A stretch of DNA of 64,000 nucleotides from Verrucomicrobiota bacterium (GCA_024233345.1 JACKPT010000005.1:1-64000); one strand, 5' to 3'. Positions 43,627 through 52,733 are shown, numbered from the stretch's first letter. Notes: a model not told the origin generated them from the letters alone. Made by a program: numbers and translations.

Positions 43627-46107
43627 CTAGGCGACACTGTCCCAACGCCCACTTCCAATGTAGCTCTCCGCAAGGGCTCCTCTTTCATCCAGCAGGTGAA
43701 GGAAGCACCATCCGTTGTCGAAGAGATTTCGGACGATCTCGTGTTGTTCGAGGATGCGCTCGACCGCTTCCCGGGGGGCCTGGAGAATGACGTTGAGTCG
43801 ATGGGGGGGGTGTTGCAGGCGCTGGCCATCGTGGAGGGATTGCCAGGGCAGCCCCACCCGCAGATCGCCGCCGTTTCCTTCGACCACACCGATCCGGCCA
43901 ATGACATTATGGAGGGTCTTGTTGCCGGAACCGAATAACTGGTTGTCGACGGTCGAGGCGTAGTACTGGAGGCTGATCCAGCTCGCGACCACCACCGGGG
44001 CGGTGAGGATTAGTTCCAGCACGGCAAAGTCCTTGTCTTGCTGCCAGTCGTAGGAATGCAGGAAGCTCCGGCCATCCAGATTCATTCCGGCGGTGCAAGT
44101 CCGGGGCGCAGCCACAAAGGCGGAACATCCGGCCAGTCCCCATTCCGGCCGCACCTGGGCCCAGTCGCGACTCCGCGCGAGCACCGCACGGTCGGTATTT
44201 GTGTCGGCATCGATCCCCAGCCTCCGGGCCCGCTCCGCCCGGGCCAGCCGACCCGCCTGTCCGAGCTGCCGCTGCAGGGTTTCCAGCGCGGCCATGTGGG
44301 TGGATGGGATGCGGTCCAGGTTGTAGATATCCATCCGGTCGGTGGTGGTGTCATGCCTGCCGGCAAGGAACAAGGTGTCGGAGGGAATATTGATTCCGTC
44401 ATCCTGCAGCGCCTGCCGCACGGCCGGATCATTGAGCACCTCGACCGCGACCCGGGCGTTGGCATCTCCGGAACGGCCCCCGCAGGCGCCGCAATCAAGA
44501 CCGGCGGCATGGGGATTGTTCACGGTGCTGGAGCCATGACCCACAAGGAGAACCAGGGGAGCAAAGTTCCCGGTAAGCGACATCGCGGTCAGGGCGCCCT
44601 TGGCAAGGGCTACCCGTTCGGGCACCGACAATCCATGGTCTCCTCCGGCCTGTGGCGCGAGGAGCTGGACCCATGACTTATCCAGCCCATCGTGGTCCGG
44701 TCGGGACACCGGCCGGGTCAGCCCAAAGGCATCGGTAAACAGCTTGGGTAAATAGGCCAGCCCGATCGGACCGACAAAACTGAAGCAGGAGATGGCCCCC
44801 ATTTTAAAGGATGTCCAGGCACGCTGGACATGCCCCTTCCAGCGCCGCCGCCGGGTCGCTTTCGAGTCGAGGGCGGGATCACCAAGCCCCTCATGAATTG
44901 TATGAGCGGGTTGGAAGAAAACCGGACATTGCGGGTGGGCCTTCTCGTGTCCCAGGGGCTGTAGTGCGATGGGGAAACCGAAGAATCCGGCAAAGCCGAT
45001 GGTCTCCATACCCGGAGCCACCGCTTCCAGGTGCCGCCGGAAAATTTCCGACCGCACATCGATACAAAAGACCGCCTGGGTGACCGGCCGGGCCGGAGCA
45101 TCCGGGGCTGACGGGATGCAGGATGAAGGAAAGAATGCCCGCAGCCGCCGCTGCTCCGACAGGTCATAGGCATCCTGCAGCAACAACCGGTCGCGCAGGG
45201 ATTCGGAGGGCAGGGTATCCAGCGATAAGCGCAGGAGGGTCAACCGTCTTTCCGCCCACCGTTCCTTGAGTGCCGGATGTTTCACACACTGGAACAGGAG
45301 GTGTTCCCAGGCCAGCCGGATGCAAAGCAATTCCAGCAGGGTGTCATCCTCCCCGCCCGCGAGGCCGGCATTCCACTGGCGTTGGGAGGCGAGGGCACTC
45401 CAGCCGCCCAACCGCATCAGCAGCGCGTGCAGGTACAGTTCCCGTTCCACCGAACCAAGCCCGAGGGATTTCAGGGCGTTATCGGCAGCGGTGAGGGGAT
45501 TCTCCGGGAGAGCGGCGGCGGCTTTCCGCACCCCCGCCAAGCCCATAACCTCAGGCGTGCGATCGATGCAGGCCTCACGCTTCCAGGAAGCATACGGCCC
45601 GGCGTCGGTTGCTGCCGCCGGCCACAGGGCCTGCCCCTGGTCAAAGTAGGAACCCGCCCAAGTGGCAATTCGATCATCCGCAAGCCGGGCCCAGTCACTG
45701 CCGGTCACATCGGCGGCAGTTTCTCCCAGGGTTGGCACCCGCGGACTGAACGGGGGCAACCCTTCCAGCGCCCGGACCCGGTCCAGAAACATCGCCGCCG
45801 TCACCCCTTCCTCTCCCACACGATGAAGGGCTTTCTGTATATCGTCAGGGGTAATCTCGCCCCTGGCGATGAGCGCCAAATACTCCCGGGTGGCGAGGGT
45901 GGTCCGGGCTCCCGCGACTTTTTCCAGTCGGGAGGCGACCGAACCGAAACCGAGGTCGGACATTCCGAAATAGGGATTCACCGCGACAAAGCTTTCCAGA
46001 GGCCATACCGGGGCGATCCGGGCACACACCGCCCGCAGCTCGGTCCGCAGGTCGACAGCCTGGCCGGGAATGGTTTTCATCGGGGCATCAAGTAGTTCCG
46101 TTGTCAT
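43627..46107 (-). CDS. dabA: DabA-type inorganic carbon transporter subunit (DUF2309)
   Basis: An 826-residue DUF2309 protein. The zinc-site motifs of DabA are present: FCIDVRSEIFRRHLE supplies the Cys and Asp of the beta-carbonic-anhydrase-like site, and VGHGSSTVNNPHAAGLDCGA supplies the His and second Cys. DabA works with a NuoL-like partner to drive uptake of CO2/bicarbonate using the cation gradient. The start is taken at ATG 46107, seven bases after GGAGA; an ATG at 46119 is the alternative. It follows dabB by 13 bases. Confidence 0.95.
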   Translation of the reverse strand: MTTELLDAPMKTIPGQAVDLRTELRAVCARIAPVWPLESFVAVNPYFGMSDLGFGSVASRLEKVAGARTTLATREYLALIARGEITPDDIQKALHRVGEEGVTAAMFLDRVRALEGLPPFSPRVPTLGETAADVTGSDWARLADDRIATWAGSYFDQGQALWPAAATDAGPYASWKREACIDRTPEVMGLAGVRKAAAALPENPLTAADNALKSLGLGSVERELYLHALLMRLGGWSALASQRQWNAGLAGGEDDTLLELLCIRLAWEHLLFQCVKHPALKERWAERRLTLLRLSLDTLPSESLRDRLLLQDAYDLSEQRRLRAFFPSSCIPSAPDAPARPVTQAVFCIDVRSEIFRRHLEAVAPGMETIGFAGFFGFPIALQPLGHEKAHPQCPVFFQPAHTIHEGLGDPALDSKATRRRRWKGHVQRAWTSFKMGAISCFSFVGPIGLAYLPKLFTDAFGLTRPVSRPDHDGLDKSWVQLLAPQAGGDHGLSVPERVALAKGALTAMSLTGNFAPLVLLVGHGSSTVNNPHAAGLDCGACGGRSGDANARVAVEVLNDPAVRQALQDDGINIPSDTLFLAGRHDTTTDRMDIYNLDRIPSTHMAALETLQRQLGQAGRLARAERARRLGIDADTNTDRAVLARSRDWAQVRPEWGLAGCSAFVAAPRTCTAGMNLDGRSFLHSYDWQQDKDFAVLELILTAPVVVASWISLQYYASTVDNQLFGSGNKTLHNVIGRIGVVEGNGGDLRVGLPWQSLHDGQRLQHPPHRLNVILQAPREAVERILEQHEIVRNLFDNGWCFLHLLDERGALAESYIGSGRWDSVA

Positions 46108-46120
46108 TGTGTTCTCCATG

Positions 46121-47722
46121 TCATGAAAAGTGGGTTGAGGCATGATGTCTGCGCAGGGAGCCGGCAAGGCGGTCCAGCATGGCGTTGGCGTACAGCCCGT
46201 TGCGGAGATGAACCGACCAGGCGTACAGGCGGGGATTCCGGGATAGCACCGGCAGCAACATCTGTGTCACCACCGCACCCAGGTAGGTCAGAACCACCAG
46301 GAGGGCAAGGAGCAGGATGGGCGGCGGGGGTGTTGTGCTGTGGGGGAGAATACCATGCAGCAGCGCATGTGCCCCGGCCTCCAGACTGAAGAACGCAATC
46401 GCGACCCCCATTGCCATCAGGCAGGCCATTGCGGTTGCCGTCCGGGGGCCAACCGAGTCCAGGGTGGGGGCAATGATTTGTCCGATCCCCAGCACCAGGA
46501 TCGCACCCACCGCAAGCAGCGACGGATGGTCCAGCGGGTTCACACCCCAGGCCCAGGCGAAGATGGCGTAGACAAGAAGGGCGATACCGAGACTGGCCGC
46601 GACCCGGGGAATGTTGCCCCGCCGCGCAGGCAAGGGAATGCCCTTGCTCTTGGCGGCGTCGACCACGCTGCCGGAGGAAAGAAATGCATGCGCCTTGTAG
46701 AAGGAATGGGCGACGAGGTGAAGCATCACCGCCGGATAGACCCCCAATCCGGCCACCATCAGCATGAAACCCATGTGGGCTGCACTGGAATAACCGAGGG
46801 CCACTTTCACTGAGGGCTGCGACAAGAGCGCTGCCGATGCGAGCCACCCGGTGAATCCGCCTACCAGCACCAGCAGAGCCGATCCGCCCACCGCCTCGTG
46901 CAGTATCGGAGACAGGCGCACCACAAGAAAAGGACCTGCATTAAGGATGCCCGCATGCAGCAACGCGGATACTGGCGTCGGGGTCTCCATCACCTCCACC
47001 AGCCAACCGTGAAAGGGAAACTGAGCCGATTTCAGCATCGCGGCCAGCGCGAGGAGCAGCCCGGTCACTCCGAGGAACGAAAAGGACGCCACCCCTTCGC
47101 CGCCCTGTCGAAATGCCTGGAAGATCGTTTCAAGGTCTCCGGTGCCGAAATGCGAACCGAGACAGACCACCGCTCCGAACAGGCAAAGATCTCCCAACCG
47201 GGCAGCCACAAACTTCTTCCATGCCGCAAGCCGAGCCGCCCGGCGTTCCGGGTAGAAAACCAGCAGGCGGTGCAGGCTCAAGCTGGTGCCCACCCAGGCC
47301 GCAAAGAGTAGCCCGAGGTTGCCGGCCAAAACCAGGGTCTGAACACAGGCAATGGTCAGGCCCATCCGTCCGAGAAAGGTGGTTTGCCGTGGATCTCCGT
47401 CAAGATAGGTCCGGCTGTAGCGAAGAATCACCACCGTGAGGAGGGCAATCATGAGCCAGACGAGCGCGGAAAGGGCATCCAGTCTGGCCGAAAAGCCCCA
47501 GAGGACAGGTCCGAGGGTCAGCGACAGCTGGGTTCCCTGGCCGACAGTGATCGCGGCTCCCGTGAGGGCGGCCAACAGGTTGACCCAACCGGCCACCATG
47601 ATCCAGGAACCAAACCGGCGGGCTGGACTGTGAGGCTTCCATCCCGCCCACCCACCCAGCAGGGCGAATAGAGCGGCTGGAAGCAGGACCAGAAAGACAT
47701 ACGCATCAGGTGTTGTTTGCAT
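46121..47722 (-). CDS. dabB: DabB-type NuoL/ND5-like membrane subunit
   Basis: A 533-residue membrane protein of the proton-translocating oxidoreductase family. Conserved pieces include the Lys helix LKSAQFPFHGWLVEVMETPT and PVSALLHAGILNAGPFLV, plus KVALGYSSAAHMGFMLM and MLHLVAHSFYKAHAFLSSG. These antiporter-like subunits couple ion flow to DabA. It lacks the long C-terminal helix of NuoL, as expected of DabB. The start ATG 47722 is preceded by GAGGTGG. It is divergent from the LysR gene with an 86-base shared control region. Confidence 0.95.
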   Translation of the reverse strand: MQTTPDAYVFLVLLPAALFALLGGWAGWKPHSPARRFGSWIMVAGWVNLLAALTGAAITVGQGTQLSLTLGPVLWGFSARLDALSALVWLMIALLTVVILRYSRTYLDGDPRQTTFLGRMGLTIACVQTLVLAGNLGLLFAAWVGTSLSLHRLLVFYPERRAARLAAWKKFVAARLGDLCLFGAVVCLGSHFGTGDLETIFQAFRQGGEGVASFSFLGVTGLLLALAAMLKSAQFPFHGWLVEVMETPTPVSALLHAGILNAGPFLVVRLSPILHEAVGGSALLVLVGGFTGWLASAALLSQPSVKVALGYSSAAHMGFMLMVAGLGVYPAVMLHLVAHSFYKAHAFLSSGSVVDAAKSKGIPLPARRGNIPRVAASLGIALLVYAIFAWAWGVNPLDHPSLLAVGAILVLGIGQIIAPTLDSVGPRTATAMACLMAMGVAIAFFSLEAGAHALLHGILPHSTTPPPPILLLALLVVLTYLGAVVTQMLLPVLSRNPRLYAWSVHLRNGLYANAMLDRLAGSLRRHHASTHFS

Positions 47723-47732
47723 GCCACCTCTA

Positions 47733-47761
47733 TACCGCAGGTAAATGGTTCTATCCAATAG
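47733..47761. promoter_or_regulatory. Pair of 11-bp dyads in the dabB/lysR control region
   Basis: TACC-GCA-GGTA (47733-47743) and CTAT-CCA-ATAG (47751-47761) are perfect dyads with 3-base centres, spaced 18 bases centre to centre. They lie between the divergent starts and are good candidates for binding by the LysR-type regulator, although the dyads are shorter than the usual T-N11-A box. Confidence 0.45.
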
Positions 47762-47808
47762 ATGTATTTTATACTTTCGTTCTGTTTACTAAATGCAATA
47801 ATGGCAGC

Positions 47809-48690
47809 ATGTCCTTTTTGAACTATCATCATCTCCGTTATTTCCATGCCATCGTGCGGGAGGGAACCCTGACCGCAGCCGCGAAGCGGATGGGAATCTC
47901 CCAATCTGCAATGAGCGTGCAGCTCAAGGAGCTGGAGAACAGCTTGGGGTGTGCGCTGTTCAGCCGGGAACACAAGTCGCTCCACCTGACCGAAGAGGGG
48001 CGCATGGTGTATGATTTCGCCGAGACCATTTTCCGAACCGGCGATGAATTGCAATCGACCCTCCAGCGGAGCCAGGCTCGTTTCAACCGCGCCTTGCGGG
48101 TCGGCTGCGTGGCCACCCTGTCGCGGAATTTCATCCTGGGATTTCTACGTGATGAGCTGATGGACAACGCCAGCGAGGTGGTGATCCATTCCGGAAGCCT
48201 TGCGGAACTTCTGACCCAGCTCCAAGACCATACTCTGGACCTCGTCCTGTCCAACCGCCGGGTCAAAACGGATGCGGCCAACCGCCTCGAGTGCCGGGAA
48301 GTCGCCGAGCAACCGGTCAGCCTGGTCGGGCCGCCGCGATTGCGACTCCGCAAAAAGGGCTTCCGCTTTCCTGAGGATCTTGCCGAAATACCGCTCGTAC
48401 TCCCCAGCCGGGAGAGTGGGATCCGCAAACGCTTCGATGAGCTTCTGAACCGCCACCCCGGCATCCAGATGCTCATTGCTGCTGAAGCTGACGACATGGC
48501 CATGCTCCGCCTGCTCGCTCGCGAGATGAATGCCCTTGCCCTCCTGCCCCCGGTGGTGGTTTACGACGAGCTTGAGGCGGGCATCCTGCGCGAAGTTTAT
48601 CGCGTACCGGAACTGCGCGAAACCTTTTTTGCCACCACCGGCAAGCGCCGGTATCCTAATCCGCTTGTGGAAAAGCTGCTCCGGGCGTGA
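47809..48690 (+). CDS. LysR-family transcriptional regulator (NhaR-like)
   Basis: A 293-residue regulator. The N-terminal helix-turn-helix reads NYHHLRYFHAIVREGTLTAA followed by AKRMGISQSAMSVQLKELE, with an effector-binding domain after about residue 90. The opening NYHHLRYFH is typical of the NhaR subgroup, which often sits beside dab or ion-transport genes. It is divergent from dabB and probably controls it. ATG 47809 gives the standard N-terminus. Confidence 0.92.
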   Translation: MSFLNYHHLRYFHAIVREGTLTAAAKRMGISQSAMSVQLKELENSLGCALFSREHKSLHLTEEGRMVYDFAETIFRTGDELQSTLQRSQARFNRALRVGCVATLSRNFILGFLRDELMDNASEVVIHSGSLAELLTQLQDHTLDLVLSNRRVKTDAANRLECREVAEQPVSLVGPPRLRLRKKGFRFPEDLAEIPLVLPSRESGIRKRFDELLNRHPGIQMLIAAEADDMAMLRLLAREMNALALLPPVVVYDELEAGILREVYRVPELRETFFATTGKRRYPNPLVEKLLRA

Positions 48691-48733
48691 ACAACCGGGG
48701 GGCGAAGCCAAGCCCCGGCCGGGCTATGCCTTA

Positions 48734-48863
48734 ATCCTTGGCGACACCTCGGCGTCGCATAGCTCCGCCCACAACCATTTGGCGGGGCGAGCTACGCGAG
48801 CCCGTGATACGATTGATTCAGCTTCACCCATGTGGTGAAGGTAATAACGCGGTCGCCAAGGAT
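48734..48863 (+). repeat. MITE-like dispersed repeat, copy 2, with 12-bp inverted ends
   Basis: The ends are perfect inverted repeats: ATCCTTGGCGAC at 48734-48745 and GTCGCCAAGGAT at 48852-48863. Between them are the same two hairpins as at 13855-13989 (the stem around ACAACCATTT and CTTCACC-CATGT-GGTGAAG). There is no gene. It resembles a miniature inverted-repeat element. Confidence 0.75.
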
Positions 48864-48977
48864 CAGGGGGCCAATTCCAATGGATCGATCGGGATTGACT
48901 TCAATTTGATTCCCTTCCTACAGTATGTCCCCGTATACTTGTGTGAGGGTTAACCCGACTACCGTGGGAGGTCATTC

Positions 48978-50753
48978 ATGAAACATCTGTCCGTTCGCTT
49001 GTGGCTCGTTGTGGCTGCTTTATCCGGTTTGGCCAGCGATTCGTTTGCGGTCGAAATCCTCACCGATGACTTCAATTATTCCGGCGCCCTGACCAACAAT
49101 GGGTGGTCGGCTTATAGCGGGGCCGACGGTTCGGTGACCTCCGACACCACCCGGGCGTATGTCGGCGGGGGAGCGGAAGACATCCGGCTGCAGTTTGCCG
49201 ACCAGGGGACGGAGCCGACCTTTGCCTCGTTCACCCTGAATGTGGCCTCCCTGCCCTCGAGCGGGAGCGAGTACAGCTTTGGCTTTATCGATGCAAGCAC
49301 GATGGAAGCCCGGTTCGGGATTTCGGTGACCGGGGGCGGGACTTCCTACCGCCTGACTGCGTATGGTGGTGGCAATTCGATCCTGAGCACCGATGACACC
49401 GACCTCCAGCTCAATACCGACTACTCCATCGCCATCTATTCCGACGGCACCAACAGCCATCGCTTGTGGGTGGACGCGAACACCGGGAGCTTTGACTTCC
49501 CCGACCTCCAGGCCACCGGGGCGAGCAGCGGTCTGGATGGGTTTTTCCTTCGCCAGGGAACGGCTCTGGACAATGGTGCGGCGAGCTGGACGGTTGCCGA
49601 CCTGGTCATCGGCACCGAATTCACCAATGTGGTGTCCGGCGCACCGACCATCACCACCAATGTCCGGTTCAGCCTGTCGTCCGACCTGGTGATCGAAACC
49701 AATGGAGCCTACGAGGTCACGATCCAGAAGAACCTGCCGGAAGGGACCGTGAGCGGGGAGATCGTGATTGGCGGCACCGCAACCTTGGGGGACGATTATA
49801 CCGTCAGCCCCACCAACTTCACCCTCGACGGCGCGGTCACCTCGGCCACGATCACCATCACGGTGATCGATGATTCGGATGTCGAGCCGGATCTGGAAAC
49901 CGCGATCCTCACCCTTGCCAACCTGACCGGAGGAATCGCCGCGGTGCCCTCCACCTTCACCCTGACGATTTTCAATGACGATGAGCCCGCGCTGCCCGCA
50001 GGCGGCCCGGTGTGGATCAACGAGCTGGACTACGACAACGTTGGCACCGACTCCAACGAGTTTGTCGAGATTGCCGGCCCGGCCGGGACCGACCTCAGCG
50101 TCTACAGCGTGGTCCTGTACAACGCGACCGACCGCAAGGTGTACCAGACCGATGCGTTGTCCGGCATCATCGATGACGAAGGCTGCGGCTACGGGGCCAT
50201 CGCGTATTACTTTGGAGTAACTGATGCGATTCAGAACGGGCCCGACGCCATTGCCCTGGTGTCGAATGGTGTCACCGTGATCGAATTCCTCAGTTACGAG
50301 GGGGCTTTTTCCGCCAACGACGGCCCGGCGGTCGGGTTGATCTCGGTGGACATTGGGGTGGATGACGGCAATTCTCTCGAGGGTAATCCGCAGCGCAGTG
50401 GCTCCGGAGACACCGCAGGGGATTTCACCTGGGAATTTGCCGACCTGTCACCGGGTGATTTGAACCTGAATCAGACCATCACTCCCTGCGGTGCAGAAGT
50501 TGTACTGGATGAGTACGACATCAAGGAAATTTCCGTGGTGGGCACGACCCTGTCGGCGGTGCTTTACGTGACCTCCAACGGGGTCCCTTATTCGCTGCTG
50601 TATACCACCAACCTCATGAACGGGCTGGTGCCCACCGGCACTGCGGATACCCAGATCGCGACCGGTGGCCCCCTCGGCCTCGATGACACCAACCTGGTCG
50701 ATGAGGCCCGGATCTACTGGATTCGTACCAACGACGATCCGGTGCCGCCATAG
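48978..50753 (+). CDS. Secreted Calx-beta / lamin-tail domain protein
   Basis: A 591-residue protein with a signal peptide (MKHLSVRLWLVVAALSGLAS, cleavage near FAVEI). The region at about 25-215 looks like a beta-sandwich of the concanavalin type. A Calx-beta domain follows at about 225-335 (ATLGDDYTVSPTNFTLDG, then TITITVIDDSDVEPDLETA). A lamin-tail domain is at about 345-500 (VWINELDYDNVGTDSNEFVE). The last 80 residues form another beta region, and no sorting signal such as PEP-CTERM is visible. Proteins of this build are common at the surface of PVC and Bacteroidetes cells. It stands alone with its own good ribosome-binding site (GGGAGGT). Confidence 0.85.
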   Translation: MKHLSVRLWLVVAALSGLASDSFAVEILTDDFNYSGALTNNGWSAYSGADGSVTSDTTRAYVGGGAEDIRLQFADQGTEPTFASFTLNVASLPSSGSEYSFGFIDASTMEARFGISVTGGGTSYRLTAYGGGNSILSTDDTDLQLNTDYSIAIYSDGTNSHRLWVDANTGSFDFPDLQATGASSGLDGFFLRQGTALDNGAASWTVADLVIGTEFTNVVSGAPTITTNVRFSLSSDLVIETNGAYEVTIQKNLPEGTVSGEIVIGGTATLGDDYTVSPTNFTLDGAVTSATITITVIDDSDVEPDLETAILTLANLTGGIAAVPSTFTLTIFNDDEPALPAGGPVWINELDYDNVGTDSNEFVEIAGPAGTDLSVYSVVLYNATDRKVYQTDALSGIIDDEGCGYGAIAYYFGVTDAIQNGPDAIALVSNGVTVIEFLSYEGAFSANDGPAVGLISVDIGVDDGNSLEGNPQRSGSGDTAGDFTWEFADLSPGDLNLNQTITPCGAEVVLDEYDIKEISVVGTTLSAVLYVTSNGVPYSLLYTTNLMNGLVPTGTADTQIATGGPLGLDDTNLVDEARIYWIRTNDDPVPP

Positions 50754-50884
50754 GCAACCTGGACCCCCTGCGTCCGGTCGGATGGCAAGGCGTTCCTCCA
50801 TCGCTGCGTGAGTTGGCCTCTTGCTCCGCAACGCGGGGCGGCATGGGGGTAGGCCGATATTTTAGCCCCATTGCTCATGGTCTA

Positions 50885-50935
50885 GGAATTGAATTGCAGG
50901 CTGAAGGCCCGCAAACTCGACAGCCCAGTGCAGTG
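50885..50935. repeat. Fragment of the leader-repeat end
   Basis: The sequence GGCTGAAGGCCCGCAAACTC then GACAGCCCAG matches the outer end of the leader repeats at 7195 and 54402. Only about 40 bases are shared. It lies just beyond the last gene of the minus-strand array; the rest of the gap between 50754 and 51022 holds nothing recognisable. Confidence 0.5.
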
Positions 50936-51022
50936 GGAGACGCGTCTGTTGCGGCTTCCACAGGACGAAAACATCTCAAGCACTACAGTTTTCAAGGGGC
51001 GCGCCAGGGGCGACCCGATTCG

Positions 51023-51799
51023 CTAAAGTTTCTTCTTCAATTGCTCCATTAGATCGTATATCTGGCTCTTCTGAATGTCAGGATCTTCAACTTGAAGGAA
51101 TTCAACAGCGCTAAAGTCATCACCTCTTTTCCTGTTTTGGGGAGGTTCAAGGCCTTCGATCAACAATGCCTCCATTGTTGCTATAAGATTCTCAATGTTG
51201 AATTGTTCGTTTCGTGTGGTTGAGAGTTTTCCAGTGTCAAGGACTGGATAAATACCAAACCACGAGAATCTATCCCATCGTCCGTTGAGACGGTCTGAGA
51301 TATGCTGCTTTAGCCGCAGTCCGAGTGGTTGGTCTGTTGTTCGCCCAACGTATATGACTTTGCTTCCATCATGCAGGAGATAGACTCCCTTCTGCCCATA
51401 GAAATCAACTGGACTGCCGAGTTGTTGTTGTCCAAGGAGTTTGGGAGTACTCGACCAGAGAATATTGTCGCGGCGCCAATACATACCAAAAGCGTTGATG
51501 AAGCCCGTTTCTTCCTTTAATTCCTCGTCCGGCATTGGAACTTTTCGTCGTCGCTTGACGTGTGGCGTCTTGTCTCTGACAGTGTAGACTCCTCGGCTGA
51601 CTTTAATGAAAGGGGAGTTGTCTCCATCATTTTGGATGGACATTGAAATGGTCGCTGCTACTGAAGCTGCCGGGGTTGCTCCAAATTTTGTTTTCAAACC
51701 TGCCGAAGCAATTTCTTCGGTTATGTCGGTATAATGCATTGGCTCGCCAGTAGTGGTGAGCACTTTGACAATCGCTTGTTTCCATCCGAGTTCTGGCAT
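51023..51799 (-). CDS. HARE-HTH / GIY-YIG nuclease fusion (cassette gene)
   Basis: A 258-residue protein. Residues 1-78 match a HARE-HTH (HB1/ASXL) domain: ELGWKQAIVKVLTTTGEPMH then YTDITEEIASAGL and SPFIKVSRGVYTVRD. Residues 135-225 form a GIY-YIG nuclease with GVYLLHDGSKVIYVGRTT (GVY 138-140, YVG 150-152), LGLRLKQH with the catalytic Arg near 162, and MEALLIEGLEPPQNRK with the metal-binding Glu near 210. HARE-HTH domains are known in restriction enzymes and chromatin proteins as modified-DNA sensors, so a restriction-like defence role is likely but inferred. AAAGGAAA precedes ATG 51799. The base composition is visibly more A+T-rich than the flanking chromosome, and an attC-like site lies just upstream. 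Confidence 0.8.
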   Translation of the reverse strand: MPELGWKQAIVKVLTTTGEPMHYTDITEEIASAGLKTKFGATPAASVAATISMSIQNDGDNSPFIKVSRGVYTVRDKTPHVKRRRKVPMPDEELKEETGFINAFGMYWRRDNILWSSTPKLLGQQQLGSPVDFYGQKGVYLLHDGSKVIYVGRTTDQPLGLRLKQHISDRLNGRWDRFSWFGIYPVLDTGKLSTTRNEQFNIENLIATMEALLIEGLEPPQNRKRGDDFSAVEFLQVEDPDIQKSQIYDLMEQLKKKL

Positions 51800-51820
51800 A
51801 GCTAGTTTCCTTTTCGTGAA

Positions 51821-51882
51821 TGCGAACGACCACCCGCAGGGGCGCCCGGTCTCGGGCGTCCCTCTGGCGGGACATGTTCGGC
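51821..51882 (-). other. attC-like site 3
   Basis: Read on the minus strand it runs from GCCGAAC to GTTCGCA. The stem pairs CCCGC with GCGGG and AGGGACGCCCG with CGGGCGCCCCT around AGAC. The arms AACATGTCCC and GGTGGTCGTTC equal those of the site at 12380-12448. It lies three bases after the stop of the TIR-like gene and before the HARE/GIY-YIG gene. Confidence 0.75.
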
Positions 51883-51884
51883 AA

Positions 51885-52733
51885 TCATACAACCTTATTT
51901 AAATCTATCGTTAAACCAGCCTCTTTTAGCTCTTTGGCCAATAGTATTTTCCAGCCATCATTAGGGTCCAATGCAATATAGATGATGCCATCTGAATCAG
52001 ACGGTCGCTCAAGATCGCCCTTCAAAAGCGCGGTCACTCGGTTTCTGCCAAGTTTACCCATGAAGTACCCCAATTCGAAGACAACATTCTGTCTTGCTCG
52101 ATCTCGTTGGGGAGGAAGATTCTCTTTGATCCCACCGTAGTCATCAGGAGTCATTAGAACTACTGCAAACGCAACATCAGAGTTCCTCTCAAATTTTTCG
52201 ATGATGGTTAGACCTGAATTCGTTCGTTCATGAAGAATTATTGGTTCAAGATCGAGTTTTTCGAGAAAGCGAGCAACGGCTTGTTTTACCTCATTATCCC
52301 GCCCGTGAACAAGAAACACCTTTCTGTTTGAAGTGGCTTTAGTTGACTTGCGAGGTTCTTGCTGCTCATTTGTTTTCTTTGCGGGCAACTTTCCTGATTC
52401 GATGACACCGATGGTCTCGTCAATCATATCCAGCACGACGGGCGACATATTGACACCATAGGGACCCTGAAAGAGTGATGAAAACGGATCAACATTTCGC
52501 ATTATGAGTCCACCAACGGCAGGAGGTGGACTAACGGTCATCAACTTGCCACATCCCGCTCGCCAGACCAACTCCTGTATCATTCGGGTGTTTCTGTTGA
52601 TATATGATCGTGTAGCTTTCTCTTCTGATGGCAGGAGATTACCGTCAGCCCACTTTTCGACTTCACGCTTGAAAGCCTCTAGAGCGGTAATCTGGTCTTT
52701 CGGGTTTTCCTGTTTGTTATCGCTTGTAGTCAT
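51885..52733 (-). CDS. TIR-like (CAP12/Pycsar effector family) nucleotide-binding protein, cassette gene
   Basis: A 282-residue protein. Residues 138-282 match the TIR-like family PF10137 found in CBASS (Cap12) and Pycsar effectors: KVFLVHGRDNEVKQAVARFL, then SDVAFAVVLMTPDDYGG, and RARQNVVFELGYFMGKLGR with the conserved Glu near residue 220. The family degrades NAD+ when triggered. Residues 1-130 are an unassigned helical region that probably senses or oligomerises. No cyclase gene is adjacent, so it would act alone or with a partner elsewhere. The gene is A+T-rich, sits between two attC-like sites, and the weak ribosome-binding site suggests low basal expression. Confidence 0.88.
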   Translation of the reverse strand: MTTSDNKQENPKDQITALEAFKREVEKWADGNLLPSEEKATRSYINRNTRMIQELVWRAGCGKLMTVSPPPAVGGLIMRNVDPFSSLFQGPYGVNMSPVVLDMIDETIGVIESGKLPAKKTNEQQEPRKSTKATSNRKVFLVHGRDNEVKQAVARFLEKLDLEPIILHERTNSGLTIIEKFERNSDVAFAVVLMTPDDYGGIKENLPPQRDRARQNVVFELGYFMGKLGRNRVTALLKGDLERPSDSDGIIYIALDPNDGWKILLAKELKEAGLTIDLNKVV

